Shown: positions 29,338-37,195 of the stretch, piece after piece
Numbering within the stretch: position 1 is the first letter of the stretch
How the letters are laid out: every line of letters starts with the position of its first letter
Assembly (NCBI RefSeq): GCF_001426905.1
Contig: NZ_LMFQ01000001.1
Location: forward strand, 496,001-560,000
Origin: Caulobacter sp. Root1455
GTDB lineage: Bacteria; Pseudomonadota; Alphaproteobacteria; Caulobacterales; Caulobacteraceae
DNA: 64,000 bases
Reading direction: 5' to 3'
Position numbers and translations under genes: made by a program
The notes under the pieces: generated by a model
What the model was told of the DNA's origin: nothing
The model's input: the letters and a program-made list of their open reading frames with translations, nothing else
The model's database searches: none

Positions 29338-30597
29338 ATGAATAGACGTTTCGCCTTTCTGATCATCGCCGCCATGGTCCTCGGGGTCCTGGTCGGCTGG
29401 GGTTGCAACCAGTATCTCGACGCCGCCCAGACCGCCGAGGCGGTCAAGTGGTTCAAGATGGGGACCGACCTGTTCCTGCGGCTGATCAAGATGATCATCG
29501 CCCCGCTGGTCTTCACCACCCTGGTGGCCGGCATCGCCCACATGGAGGACGCCGCCGCCGTCGGCCGGATCGGCGCCAAGACCATGGGCTGGTTCATCAG
29601 CGCCTCGGCCGTCTCGCTGCTGCTGGGCCTGTTCATGGTGCACCTGCTGCATCCGGGCGCGGGCCTGGTGCTGAACGAGGCGACCAACGTCGCCGCCAAC
29701 GCGCCGGCCGCCTCGACCGAGACCTTCACCCTGCAGGGCTTCCTGACCCACCTGGTGCCGATCTCGATCTTCGACGCCCTGGCCAAGAACGAGATCCTGC
29801 AGATCGTCGTCTTCTCGCTGTTCGTCGGCACCGCCGTCGCCTCGCTGGACAACAAGGCCCCGCACATCCTGGAGCTGGCCGAGCAGGGCGCGCAGATCAT
29901 GCTCAAGGTCACCGGCTTCGTGATGAAGCTGGCCCCGCTGGCGATCTTCTGCGCCCTGGCCTCGACCATCGCCGACCAGGGCATCTCGATGCTGGTGGTC
30001 TACGGCAAGTTCGTGGTCGGCTTCTACGCCACCATGGCCACGCTCTGGCTGCTGCTGTTCATCGCGGCCTTCATCGTGCTGGGCAAGCGGGCCATCCCCC
30101 TGTTCGGCATCATCCGCGACCCGGCCCTGCTGGCCTTCTCGACCGCCAGCTCGGAAGCCGCCTATCCGCGCATCCTCGACGCCCTGCCCAAGCTGGGCAT
30201 CCGCCGCCGCATCGTCTCGTTCGTCCTGCCGCTGGGCTATTCGTTCAATCTCGACGGCTCGATGCTCTACTGCACCTTCGCCACGATGTTCATCCTGCAG
30301 GCCCACGGCGTGCACCTGACCGTCCAGCAGCAGATCTTCATGCTGCTGCTGCTGATGGTCACCTCCAAGGGCATCGCCGGCGTGCCGCGCGCCTCGCTGG
30401 TGGTGATCATGGCCACCCTGACCTATTTCGGCCTGCCCGAAACCTGGATCGCCCTGGTCCTGGGCGTCGACCATCTGCTGGACATGGGCCGCAGCGCCAC
30501 CAACGTGGTCGGCAATTCGGTGGCCGCCGCCGTGGTCGCCAAGTGGGAGGGCGAGCTGGACGACGTCGTCCCGGACGAGGAGCCGGCCAAGGCCTAG
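29338..30597 (+). CDS. Dicarboxylate/amino acid:cation symporter (DAACS)
   Basis: This 419-residue inner-membrane transporter of the GltP/DctA family takes up dicarboxylates or acidic amino acids with H+ or Na+. It has eight transmembrane helices plus two re-entrant loops: the serine-rich hairpin STASSEAAYPRIL (about 268-280), GYSFNLDGSMLYC (the NxDG region) and SKGIAGVPRASLVV with DMGRSATNVVGNS. The conserved Arg in DMGRSATNV binds the substrate carboxylate in relatives. The ATG at 29338 opens directly into helix 1. The exact substrate cannot be told. Confidence 0.93.
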   Translation: MNRRFAFLIIAAMVLGVLVGWGCNQYLDAAQTAEAVKWFKMGTDLFLRLIKMIIAPLVFTTLVAGIAHMEDAAAVGRIGAKTMGWFISASAVSLLLGLFMVHLLHPGAGLVLNEATNVAANAPAASTETFTLQGFLTHLVPISIFDALAKNEILQIVVFSLFVGTAVASLDNKAPHILELAEQGAQIMLKVTGFVMKLAPLAIFCALASTIADQGISMLVVYGKFVVGFYATMATLWLLLFIAAFIVLGKRAIPLFGIIRDPALLAFSTASSEAAYPRILDALPKLGIRRRIVSFVLPLGYSFNLDGSMLYCTFATMFILQAHGVHLTVQQQIFMLLLLMVTSKGIAGVPRASLVVIMATLTYFGLPETWIALVLGVDHLLDMGRSATNVVGNSVAAAVVAKWEGELDDVVPDEEPAKA

Positions 30598-30608
30598 AAC
30601 ACCGGAGG

Positions 30609-30664
30609 TTGACTCCTTGGCGCCAAGGTTCACAGTAACCGGACCTGACGCCAAGGAGCCGACG
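30609..30664 (+). promoter_or_regulatory. Candidate promoter and operator palindrome before a small secreted protein gene
   Basis: A -35-like TTGACT (30609-30614) is followed immediately by a perfect 14-bp palindrome, CCTTGGCGCCAAGG (30615-30628), and a partial repeat of it (GACGCCAAGGAG) lies just before the next ATG. The position between -35 and -10 would suit a repressor. The second paralogue also has an upstream TTGACT (31135-31140) but not this palindrome. Confidence 0.4.
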
Positions 30665-31099
30665 ATGACCGGTAAGACGACCCTCCGCGCCCTGTCGATC
30701 GGCGCCGCCAGCCTGGCCTGCGCCTTGACCTCGGCCGCCTTCGCCGCCGAACCGTCCGCGGCCCGCGACTGCTTCGAGGGGACCAAGGTCGCCGACTGGG
30801 TCGCCATCGACGACCACACCATCCTGCTGAAGACCCAACAGTCGGATTTCTATCGCATCGACCTGGCCCGTCCGATCCGGCAGCTGAATTCGCCCGCCGC
30901 GCGGCTGAACGTCGGTTCGAAGAACCGGATGGTGTGCGCCGCCGCGGACCTGAACGTGAACCTGTTCCTCACCGCCTCCATGAACATGCCGCTGGGCGTG
31001 TCGAAGGTGACCCGGATGTCGGCCGAGGAGGTCGCGACGGCGGGGTCGGCGAACCTGCCGGGACGGCGGTATCGCGGCGAGCGCCTGGCCGACTTCTGA
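30665..31099 (+). CDS. Small secreted protein, DUF6491-like (paralogue 1)
   Basis: This 144-residue exported protein has a signal peptide (1-27, ending AFAAE). The mature part has CFEGTKVADWVAIDDHTILLKTQQSDFYRIDLA, then NRMVCAAADLNVNL: two Cys about 60 residues apart, an aromatic/acidic WxxxDxxT segment and alternating beta-like hydrophobics. The next gene encodes a protein with the same layout. The function is unknown; the pattern suggests the DUF6491 family of small periplasmic or envelope proteins, a call made from memory without a search. Confidence 0.65.
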   Translation: MTGKTTLRALSIGAASLACALTSAAFAAEPSAARDCFEGTKVADWVAIDDHTILLKTQQSDFYRIDLARPIRQLNSPAARLNVGSKNRMVCAAADLNVNLFLTASMNMPLGVSKVTRMSAEEVATAGSANLPGRRYRGERLADF

Positions 31100-31195
31100 G
31101 TCCCGGCCGGCCCCACTGCGTGTAACCGCACACATTGACTTCCGTGCGGCGGGGACCAATCTGCGTGGCGAGGGACCCAGTCGAGGAAGACCGTC

Positions 31196-31603
31196 ATGAA
31201 CGCTCGCTCCATGCTCAAGGCCGGACTGCTGACGGCGGCCCTCCTGGCCGCCGCCCCGGCGTTCGCCGATCCGGCCGCCCAGACCAAACCCCGCCCGGCC
31301 CGCACCTGCTTCTCGCTGTCCGACTGGGACAACTGGAGCGCCCCCGACCGCGACACTCTTTATCTGAAGGTCCGCAATCGCGACGTCTATCAGGTCGACC
31401 TGTCGCACGGCACCAGCATGCTGACCTCGCCGGGCGTGCACCTGGTGTCGATCGTGCGCGGCCCCGACACGGTCTGCGGTCCGCTGGACCTCGATCTGCG
31501 GGTCTCCGACGGCTTCGGCATGGCCATGCCGATCATGGCCAAGAGCATCACCAAGCTCTCTACCGAACAGGTCGCCGCGATCCCCAAGAAGGACCGGCCG
31601 TAA
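31196..31603 (+). CDS. Small secreted protein, DUF6491-like (paralogue 2)
   Basis: This 135-residue exported protein has a signal peptide (1-24, ending AFADP). The mature part reads CFSLSDWDNWSAPDRDTLYLKVRNRDVYQVDLS and then DTVCGPLDLDLRVSDG, matching the first paralogue in the spacing of both Cys, the W-x-x-x-D-x-x-T-L motif and the Y-x-(I/V)-D-L strand. Sequence identity is modest, so the duplication is old. It lies 96 bp after paralogue 1 with its own TTGACT-type promoter candidate. The function is unknown. Confidence 0.65.
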   Translation: MNARSMLKAGLLTAALLAAAPAFADPAAQTKPRPARTCFSLSDWDNWSAPDRDTLYLKVRNRDVYQVDLSHGTSMLTSPGVHLVSIVRGPDTVCGPLDLDLRVSDGFGMAMPIMAKSITKLSTEQVAAIPKKDRP

Positions 31604-31627
31604 AGCCACCTGACACGGGAGCGAAAA

Positions 31628-31713
31628 CCTCGTCCTTCGACAGGCTCAGGATGAGGTTTTCTACCGCCGCCGCCTGCGCTTGGTCCTCATCCTGAGCCTG
31701 TCGAAGGACGAGG
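31628..31713. repeat. 29-bp-arm inverted repeat between convergent genes
   Basis: Perfect 29-bp arms (31628-31656 and 31685-31713) include TCCTTCGACAGGCTCAGGAT and flank a 28-nt loop. The inner CTCAGGATGAGG core is the same as in the repeat at 590-697. It sits exactly between the convergent DUF6491-like and panE-like genes and could stop transcription from both sides. Confidence 0.75.
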
Positions 31714-31722
31714 ACCACGCGC

Positions 31723-32598
31723 CTACCCCTCCGCCGCCGCCTCCAGCAGCGCCACGACCATCGCATTGACCGGCGTGACGATCCCGTGCCGCGCGCCCAG
31801 GCGGACGATCACGCCGTTGCGGGCGTCCAGCTCCATGGGCCGGCCCGCCGCCCGGTCGGCGTGCAGGGAATTGACCCCGTCGGCCGGTCCCGAGCGATAA
31901 CCTTCGACCACGGCGTCGGGCAGGTCGGGCGGCAGGTCCGCCCCTTCGGCCCGTCCCACCGCCACGCATTCGCCGACCAGGGCCCGCATCAGGTCGGCGA
32001 TCGGCTCGCGCCGGGCCACGCCCGAGGGCCGCAGGGTCAGGGCGTTGACCGCCCCGGCGCAGTTCAGGGCCAGCTTCTTCCAGGCCGCGGTCTTGAAGTC
32101 CGGCGTCGTGGAGACCGCGATCGGGGTGTGGGCGAACAGGGCCACGAAGGCCTGCCCCACCGCCCCTTCCGGAACCAGGATCGAGCCGTCGCGCCGCTGG
32201 CGCACGCGACCGGGCGCGCCGCGTTCGGCCGGGATGTCGACGACGGCCGGGGTGATCCGCTCGGCGGCGACGTAGGCGCTGAAGCGCTCGACATGCTCGA
32301 CGCCGTTTTGCAGCACCGCCACGCGGGTGTCCGGCCCGACCAGGCGCGCCAGCCAGCCGCCCGTCGCCGCCGCGTCATAGGTCTTGGTGGTGATGATCGC
32401 CCAGTCGACGGGGGACGCCTGGTCCGGCGCGGTCAGCACGCGCGGGCTCGCGCTCAGCGGTCCGCCCGGGGTCTCGACCTCCAGCCGGTCGAACGCCGTG
32501 CGCGCGCAGACCTCGACCGTCAGGTCCGGGTTCTGGGCCAGCCACGCGGCGATCACGCCGCCCACCGCGCCCGGTCCGATCACCGCAATCCGCGTCAT
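31723..32598 (-). CDS. panE: 2-dehydropantoate 2-reductase family protein
   Basis: This 291-residue NADPH-dependent reductase belongs to the ketopantoate reductase family (pantothenate/CoA synthesis). The N-terminal Rossmann motif is GPGAVGG (about 7-13). The catalytic Lys lies in WKKLALNCAGAVNALT (about 173-188) and the acidic partner in the C-terminal helical domain (ADGVNSLHADRAAGRPMELDARNG). Paralogues of unknown substrate are frequent in this family, so the panE role is likely but not certain. The ATG at 32598 is preferred to a TTG two codons upstream. Confidence 0.85.
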   Translation of the reverse strand: MTRIAVIGPGAVGGVIAAWLAQNPDLTVEVCARTAFDRLEVETPGGPLSASPRVLTAPDQASPVDWAIITTKTYDAAATGGWLARLVGPDTRVAVLQNGVEHVERFSAYVAAERITPAVVDIPAERGAPGRVRQRRDGSILVPEGAVGQAFVALFAHTPIAVSTTPDFKTAAWKKLALNCAGAVNALTLRPSGVARREPIADLMRALVGECVAVGRAEGADLPPDLPDAVVEGYRSGPADGVNSLHADRAAGRPMELDARNGVIVRLGARHGIVTPVNAMVVALLEAAAEG

Positions 32599-32612
32599 CA
32601 CCAAACTCCAGA

Positions 32613-32644
32613 CAAAGAAACGCCGCCCCCTTTCGAGGGCGGCG
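32613..32644 (-). terminator. Rho-independent terminator after nrdB
   Basis: On the minus strand, CGCCGCCC (32644-32637) and GGGCGGCG (32628-32621) form a perfect 8-bp stem with an 8-nt loop, followed by TTTCTTTG. It lies 27 bp after the nrdB stop codon. Confidence 0.8.
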
Positions 32645-32670
32645 GCATGTTATCCCCGTTGTCCCTGCTC

Positions 32671-33711
32671 TTATTCTGCCGGCAGGGTGTTCTCAGAGCG
32701 CTTGGTCAGCATGTTGTCGAAGCTCGACCACACGCCTTCCGCGCCGTGCCATTGGCCCCGGGTGGCGGCCTTGGAATATTCCGTGGCCCGGGCCTCGAAG
32801 AAGTTGGCGTGCTCCACGCCCGACAGAAGCGACTGCAGCCAGGGCAGCGGGTTTTCCTTGATGCCGTAGACTTCCGGCAAGGCCAGCTGGCGCAGGCGCC
32901 AGTCGGCGATGAAGCGGATGTACTTCTTGATGTCGTCCGGGGTCATGCCCTGGATCTCGCCGGCCTCGAAGGCCAGGTCGATGAAGGCGTCCTCCATGGT
33001 GACCACGGTCTTGCAGCAGTCGACGATGTCGTCGGCCACGGCCTTGGTGACCGCGCCGGTCTCCTTGTTGAACGTGTGGTACAGCTTGATGATGCCTTCG
33101 CAGTGCAGGCTCTCGTCGCGGATCGACCACGAGACGATCTGGCCCATGCCCTTCATCTTGTTGAAGCGCGGGAAGTTCATCAGCATCGCGAACGAGGCGA
33201 ACAGCTGCAGGCCTTCGGTGAAGCCGCCGAACATGGCCAGGGTGCGGGCGATGTCGGCGTTGGAGTCGACGCCGAACTTCTGCATGAAGTCGTGCTTGTC
33301 GCGCATGGCCTGGTATTCCATGAACGCGCCGAATTCGCTCTCCGGCATGCCGATGGTCTCGAGCAGCAGCGCGTAGGCCGCGATATGGATGGTCTCCATA
33401 TTGGCGAACGACGACAGCATCATCTTCACTTCGGTGGGTTTGAAGACCCGGCCGTAGCGCTCCATGTAGTTGTCGGCGACCTCGATGTCGCTCTGGGTGA
33501 AGAAGCGGAAAATCTGCGTCAGCAGGTTCCGTTCCTTGTCGTTCAGCTTGACCGCCCAGTCCTTCAGGTCCTCGCCGAGGGGCACTTCCTCGGGCATCCA
33601 GTGGACCTGCTGCTGCTTCTTCCAGAACTCGTGGGCCCACGGATAGCGGAAGGGCTTGTAGGCGCCGGAGGGGGTCAGCAGGCCGGGCGTGGTGATCAGC
33701 TTGGCGGACAT
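32671..33711 (-). CDS. nrdB: Ribonucleotide reductase class I, beta subunit
   Basis: This 346-residue radical-generating subunit supplies the tyrosyl radical for deoxynucleotide synthesis. The di-metal ligands are visible: the first acidic residue in SDIEVADNY, METIHIAAY (Glu and His, with the radical Tyr four residues after the His, as in E. coli E115/H118/Y122) and RDESLHCEG (Glu and His). No ATP-cone precedes the fold, since MSAKLITTPGLLTPSGAYKPFRYPWAHEFW runs straight into it. The ATG at 33711 was chosen over a longer extension. A terminator follows and paired NrdR-like boxes lie upstream. Its partner nrdA is 7 kb away. Confidence 0.95.
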   Translation of the reverse strand: MSAKLITTPGLLTPSGAYKPFRYPWAHEFWKKQQQVHWMPEEVPLGEDLKDWAVKLNDKERNLLTQIFRFFTQSDIEVADNYMERYGRVFKPTEVKMMLSSFANMETIHIAAYALLLETIGMPESEFGAFMEYQAMRDKHDFMQKFGVDSNADIARTLAMFGGFTEGLQLFASFAMLMNFPRFNKMKGMGQIVSWSIRDESLHCEGIIKLYHTFNKETGAVTKAVADDIVDCCKTVVTMEDAFIDLAFEAGEIQGMTPDDIKKYIRFIADWRLRQLALPEVYGIKENPLPWLQSLLSGVEHANFFEARATEYSKAATRGQWHGAEGVWSSFDNMLTKRSENTLPAE

Positions 33712-33780
33712 CGAGGACGGCTCCAGGGCAGGCGGACGCGAATCGGACAGTCGGTTAGGCTCTCTTGGTACCGCAGCTGT

Positions 33781-33826
33781 CGGGATCATCTAGTGGTCAC
33801 GACGTCGCAGCACACAACATGTTGTG
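33781..33826. promoter_or_regulatory. Paired NrdR-box-like palindromes upstream of nrdB
   Basis: A perfect 14-bp palindrome CACAACATGTTGTG (33813-33826) matches the NrdR-box shape ACAC-WnATnTW-GTGT. A weaker copy GGATCATCTAGTGG is centred 31 bp away, the usual three-turn spacing of NrdR box pairs. They lie 70-115 bp upstream of nrdB; the divergent GST gene starts 21 bp from the strong box. Confidence 0.6.
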
Positions 33827-33846
33827 GGCAAATTGGGTAACGAAAG

Positions 33847-34518
33847 ATGAATCAAGCTTACACCATCTTTGGCGCGCTTGGCTCGGGGTCCGTGCCCGTC
33901 GAGGCGACTTTGACCCTGCTGGGGCAGCCTTACAGCGTGGTCGAGGCGCCGACCTGGGAGGGCGAGGCGCAGCGGGCCAAGGTGGCGGGCGTCAATCCGC
34001 TCAAACAGATCCCGGCCCTGGTCACCCCCGACGGCGAGACGATCACCGAGAGCGCCGCCATCCTGATCTGGCTGGCCGACCGCTTCCCGCAAGCACGGCT
34101 GGCTCCGTCGCTCGATTCGCCCCTGCGCGGCCAGTTCCTGCGCTGGATGGTGTTCGTGCCGGCCGCGATCTACTCGCTGTTCTGGGTGCGCGACGATCCC
34201 TCGCGCCTGGCGGGTCCGGACGCCGAGCTCGGCGCGCGGATCAAGGCCGCGACGGCGGACCGGATCGCCGACTGCTGGGGGATGATGGAGAGCCAGCTCG
34301 ACCCTGGCCGCTATCTGCTGGGCGATGAGCTGACGGTGCTGGACCTCTATGTCGCCGTGGTCAGCCGCTGGGGGTCGCGGCGCAAGCGGTTCTACGCGGT
34401 GGCGCCGCGGATGGGCGAGGTGGTGCGACGCGTGGACGCCGATCCGAGGCTGGAGGCGTTCTGGGCGGAGCGGTTTCCGTTCGTGGACGGGTGGGAGAGC
34501 CGCGGGGCGGCGGGGTAG
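33847..34518 (+). CDS. Glutathione S-transferase family protein
   Basis: This 223-residue cytoplasmic protein has an N-terminal thioredoxin-like GSH-binding domain (about 5-85) with GSGSVPVEATLTLLGQ, the cis-Pro segment KQIPALVTPDGETITESAAILIWLAD (typical IPAL...ESxAI) and an all-helical C-terminal domain (about 95-215). Ser12 or nearby Ser residues could activate GSH. The class and substrate are not clear. It starts next to the NrdR-like boxes of nrdB, so it may share that region's control. Confidence 0.9.
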   Translation: MNQAYTIFGALGSGSVPVEATLTLLGQPYSVVEAPTWEGEAQRAKVAGVNPLKQIPALVTPDGETITESAAILIWLADRFPQARLAPSLDSPLRGQFLRWMVFVPAAIYSLFWVRDDPSRLAGPDAELGARIKAATADRIADCWGMMESQLDPGRYLLGDELTVLDLYVAVVSRWGSRRKRFYAVAPRMGEVVRRVDADPRLEAFWAERFPFVDGWESRGAAG

Positions 34519-34639
34519 GAGCGAACGTCGGGAGGTGTGGCGGAGGCCAGCTTCCGCTTTCGACCCTTCCCCGCCCTTGGCGACGTCCGCTTCCGGCGCC
34601 CGTTCGACACCTGCACATGCGGCGAGCTGTCCAGGCGGC

Positions 34640-35107
34640 CTAATTTTCGGGCTTAGTAAGGTCCAGTAAGCCGTCTGACCTCAGCAAAAGCTGCTCTAAC
34701 TCAAGATCATCCAAACGCGGCGCAGCAAAATTGGACGCCTGGGGACACTGAATACGATAGAGGCTGAGCGCCTTTCTCAACGCTCTCTTCAGCACAGGTG
34801 CTCGATTTGGAGCCTCCCGGCGGATCTTTTCGAGAGAAATCTGGACTGTTGTCGAACAAGTATGACCCGAAACGCCTGTATAGGCCTCGGTCGCCGATCG
34901 CGAAACTAGCAGTTGCTGGCCACCCAGATCGATGTGAGCGCCGCACGCCTCGACGTAATTCCATCCTGAAAGATTGCCGTCTCGGCGACAACTAAGCTTC
35001 CATAGACCGATTGTTTGCGGCGCGTCTGCGTCGCCCTGCCAGCTGCTGGGTTGGCTTTGTGGGGCAGTTATCACAATGGCCGTAGCGACTAAAAAAGATC
35101 CGATCAT
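34640..35107 (-). CDS. Hypothetical exported protein
   Basis: This 155-residue protein is not recognised. A short signal-like segment opens it (MIGSFLVATAIVITAPQSQP). The mature part has four Cys (LSCRRDG, VEACGAH, GHTCSTT, YRIQCPQ) that could make disulfides outside the cytoplasm. The base composition is visibly less GC-rich than its neighbours, with rare-looking codons such as ATA and TTA-type choices, suggesting transfer. It borders the gene-free repeat pocket at 35.1-36.3 kb. Confidence 0.55.
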   Translation of the reverse strand: MIGSFLVATAIVITAPQSQPSSWQGDADAPQTIGLWKLSCRRDGNLSGWNYVEACGAHIDLGGQQLLVSRSATEAYTGVSGHTCSTTVQISLEKIRREAPNRAPVLKRALRKALSLYRIQCPQASNFAAPRLDDLELEQLLLRSDGLLDLTKPEN

Positions 35108-35226
35108 GAACGGCCACCCCCAAAAGTTTCGGTGACGCTATATCCGGGGAGGGCCAACAACCACCCTTCTCAGACATTTGAAACGTCCGCTAGGCGGGAG
35201 CCAGCATCCGCCCCGGATGCGGCCAC

Positions 35227-35368
35227 GCCTTAAAGCCTTGGTGGATCGGAGCTCTGTCGTCTGGCCGTGTCAATGACCGGCCTCCGGCCGGCCGCCCCGC
35301 GGCGGCCCTTCGGGCCGTCATTGACACGGCCAGACGACAGAGCAGGCTCGCCATCAAGGTTTCAAGGC
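35227..35368. repeat. Long near-perfect inverted repeat (~140 bp)
   Basis: Perfect 26-bp arms, starting GCTCTGTCGTCTGGCCGTGT (35251-35276) and ending at 35343 (35318-35343), flank a GC-rich 41-bp centre that is itself palindromic. Beyond them, GCCTTAAAGCCTTGGTGG (35227-) and its imperfect complement (to about 35368) extend the symmetry. The transcript would be one long hairpin. No transposase gene or clear target duplication is seen. Confidence 0.75.
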
Positions 35369-35419
35369 GCGGCCTCGCCGCTGGCGGAGGACGTCAGGGG
35401 CGGTTCCGGCAAACGCCCA

Positions 35420-35575
35420 GTCCCTCCCCCTTGTGGGGAGGGTGGCGGCGAAGCCGACGGGTGGGGGATCGGTGCAGGGTGTCGGACGCGGGGCTTTTCT
35501 GCCGACTCAGCAGCCCCCCACCCGACCCTGGCGCTGCCAGGGCACCCTCCCCGCGAGGGGGAGGGAAGGGGTTTA
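35420..35575. repeat. Composite palindromic repeat, degenerate copy
   Basis: Opposed blocks CCCTCCCCCTTGTGGGGAGGG (about 35423-35443) and ACCCTCCCCGCGAGGGGGAGGG (about 35547-35568) plus GGCGGCGAAGCCGACGGGTGGGGG and its partner CCCCCCACCCGACCCTGG form nested inverted repeats around a central 30-bp spacer. It is built like the other C-run/G-run repeats here. Confidence 0.55.
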
Positions 35576-35641
35576 TGCTCGGCGTTCAGCCAACAAACCC
35601 CCACGATTTCAACGCCCTGAACTTTCTCGACCCGATTTGGT

Positions 35642-35773
35642 CCTCACCCTCCAAACCGCCCGTATCCTTGTCCCACCTCGTCGCAGGGAAAGGGCGCATG
35701 GCCAGCGCCTCACCCTCCAAACCGCCCGTATCCTTGTCCCACCTCGTCGCAGGGAAAGGGCGCATGGCCAGCG
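35642..35773. repeat. 66-bp tandem duplication
   Basis: Two identical 66-bp units are adjacent: 35642-35707 and 35708-35773, both beginning CCTCACCCTCCAAACCGCCC and ending ATGGCCAGCG. The unit length is a multiple of three and one minus-strand frame stays open across both, but no start or coding signal supports a gene. The identity of the copies means a recent event. Confidence 0.9.
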
Positions 35774-36153
35774 ACCGATGCGGCGGCGGGGGGCGATCGA
35801 GCGGGAAGCTCTGTCGGCGGCGGGATCCGCGTGCGTAGGGATCTTGTCAAACCTCTCGTCTCCAGGGCCGGCCGGGCATGGAACACAGAAACGGCGTGGC
35901 GTGAGGGCTGACCTAGCAGCAGGCGGGCTGTGACAGGCTCGCGGTCCGGGACCGGGTTTCGTTGACCTGGCCCGCCCGTCGGAGGCTTCAAGGCGGCGAG
36001 GCCCTAACAGGCTTCCGGATAACGACCGCGCGGAGCGATCGGGCTTCGTCGAAACGGTATTCTTTTTCAAACTCCGGACGATGTCCGGCGCTCCGCGACC
36101 CTTTCCATCCCTCAGCGAGAGATCGCGTGAGCATGAAGAGCCATGCCGGTGAA

Positions 36154-36287
36154 CACTTGCCCCCACCTGACCGCTTCGCGGTCTGTCCGCCCCCAAAGGG
36201 GGCGGAGGACGCGCGCGCCGCGCCGGGGGCGGCCCCTCTTCCCCCTCTGGGGGAAGACGACCGCGAAGCGGTCCGTAGGGGGCAAGC
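36154..36287. repeat. Composite palindromic repeat, copy B
   Basis: This 134-bp element starts CACTTGCCCCCACCTGAC and ends GGTCCGTAGGGGGCAAGCGG. It is the reverse-oriented relative of the element at 27527-27653, sharing the terminal ACTTGCCCCC, the CCGCTTCGCGG-type hairpin, the CCGCCCCC...GGGGGCGG hairpin and the CTTCCCCC...GGGGGAAG hairpin in order. It lies 54 bp upstream of the TSUP gene. Confidence 0.7.
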
Positions 36288-36341
36288 GGTCGCCGCACCG
36301 CCCCCTTGGGAAATCGCCCATGATCCTGCTAAGCAGCGCCC

Positions 36342-37112
36342 ATGCTGACCGATCCCCTGTTCTACGCCGTCGCCATTCCCGCGGTGATCCTGCTGGGTCT
36401 GGCCAAGGGCGGGTTCGCCGGGATCGGGGTGGTGGCGGTGCCGATGATGGCCCTGGTCATCTCGCCGGTGCTGGCCGCGGCCATCACCCTGCCGATCCTG
36501 CTGGCCCAGGACGTCGTCAGCGTCTGGTCGTTCCGCAAGACCTGGGACAAGGGCCTGCTGATCCTGATGCTGCCGGCGGCGGCGGTCGGTATCTTCCTGG
36601 GCTGGCTGCTGGCGGCGCGGGTCTCCGTCGCGGCGGTCGAGCTGTCGATCGGCCTGATCTCGATCGCCTTTTCGCTGCAGCGCCTGTGGGCCGAGCGGGC
36701 GGTCAAGGTCGCGGAGGCCGTCGCGGCCGGCCCGGCCCGGCCCTGGCTAGGCGCCCTGTGCGGCGCGGTGGCCGGCTTCACCAGCCAGGTCGCCCACGCC
36801 GGCGGCCCGCCGTTCCAGATCTACGTGCTGCCCCGCCGCCTGCCGCGCGACGTGTTCATCGGCACCAGCGCCATCTTCTTCGCCACGGTCAACTGGATGA
36901 AGGTGCCGGCCTATATCGCCCTGGGCCAGTTCACGCCCCAGGTGCTGACCACGGCGGCCGTGCTGCTGCCCCTGGCCCTGGCCTCGACCTGGGCCGGGGT
37001 GTGGCTGGTGCGCCGCGTGCCGGCCGAGGGCTTCTACCGGGTCATCTATGTGCTGCTGATCGCGGTGGGCGCCAAGCTGGCCTGGGACGGGGCGCACGGC
37101 CTGCTGGGCTGA
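36342..37112 (+). CDS. TSUP (TauE/SafE) family permease
   Basis: This 256-residue integral membrane protein of the sulfite-exporter TauE/SafE family has about eight helices in two internally related halves. The opening LLGLAKGGFAGIGVVAVPMMAL and the repeat GAVAGFTSQVAHAGGPPFQIYVLPRRL carry the family GxxxGxxGxGGG-like and GGPP signatures. TSUP proteins move small sulfur-containing or other organic anions; the substrate here is unknown. It is followed by a separate hemolysin-III gene. Confidence 0.88.
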   Translation: MLTDPLFYAVAIPAVILLGLAKGGFAGIGVVAVPMMALVISPVLAAAITLPILLAQDVVSVWSFRKTWDKGLLILMLPAAAVGIFLGWLLAARVSVAAVELSIGLISIAFSLQRLWAERAVKVAEAVAAGPARPWLGALCGAVAGFTSQVAHAGGPPFQIYVLPRRLPRDVFIGTSAIFFATVNWMKVPAYIALGQFTPQVLTTAAVLLPLALASTWAGVWLVRRVPAEGFYRVIYVLLIAVGAKLAWDGAHGLLG

Positions 37113-37195
37113 CCGAAATATGCGCCCGACGGCCCTATCCCAGCCACGATGATCGGCGTTTATATGTCATCAATTGCGCGTACAGTGGGCGGGCC

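Larger units (their letters stand above)
35108..36341. other. Gene-free accessory pocket rich in repeats
   Basis: I see no convincing gene in this 1.2-kb stretch. It holds a 7-bp hairpin GCATCCG-CCC-CGGATGC (about 35203-35219), a ~140-bp inverted repeat, a degenerate composite palindromic repeat, a 66-bp tandem duplication, and copy B of the 130-bp composite repeat. The 35774-36140 part shows only scattered hairpins (for example CCGGAC-GAT-GTCCGG near 36085) and no RNase P, tmRNA or SRP RNA signatures. Confidence 0.6.

Noticed and set aside
35774..36140. Possible RNase P or other housekeeping RNA in the gene-free pocket
   Set aside because: The GAGGAAAGTCCGG-type core and other conserved RNase P segments are absent on both strands; only scattered hairpins are present.
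35609..36298. A 229-codon minus-strand frame spanning the 66-bp tandem repeat
   Set aside because: Pro/Arg-rich composition running through palindromic repeats, no plausible start region or domain.
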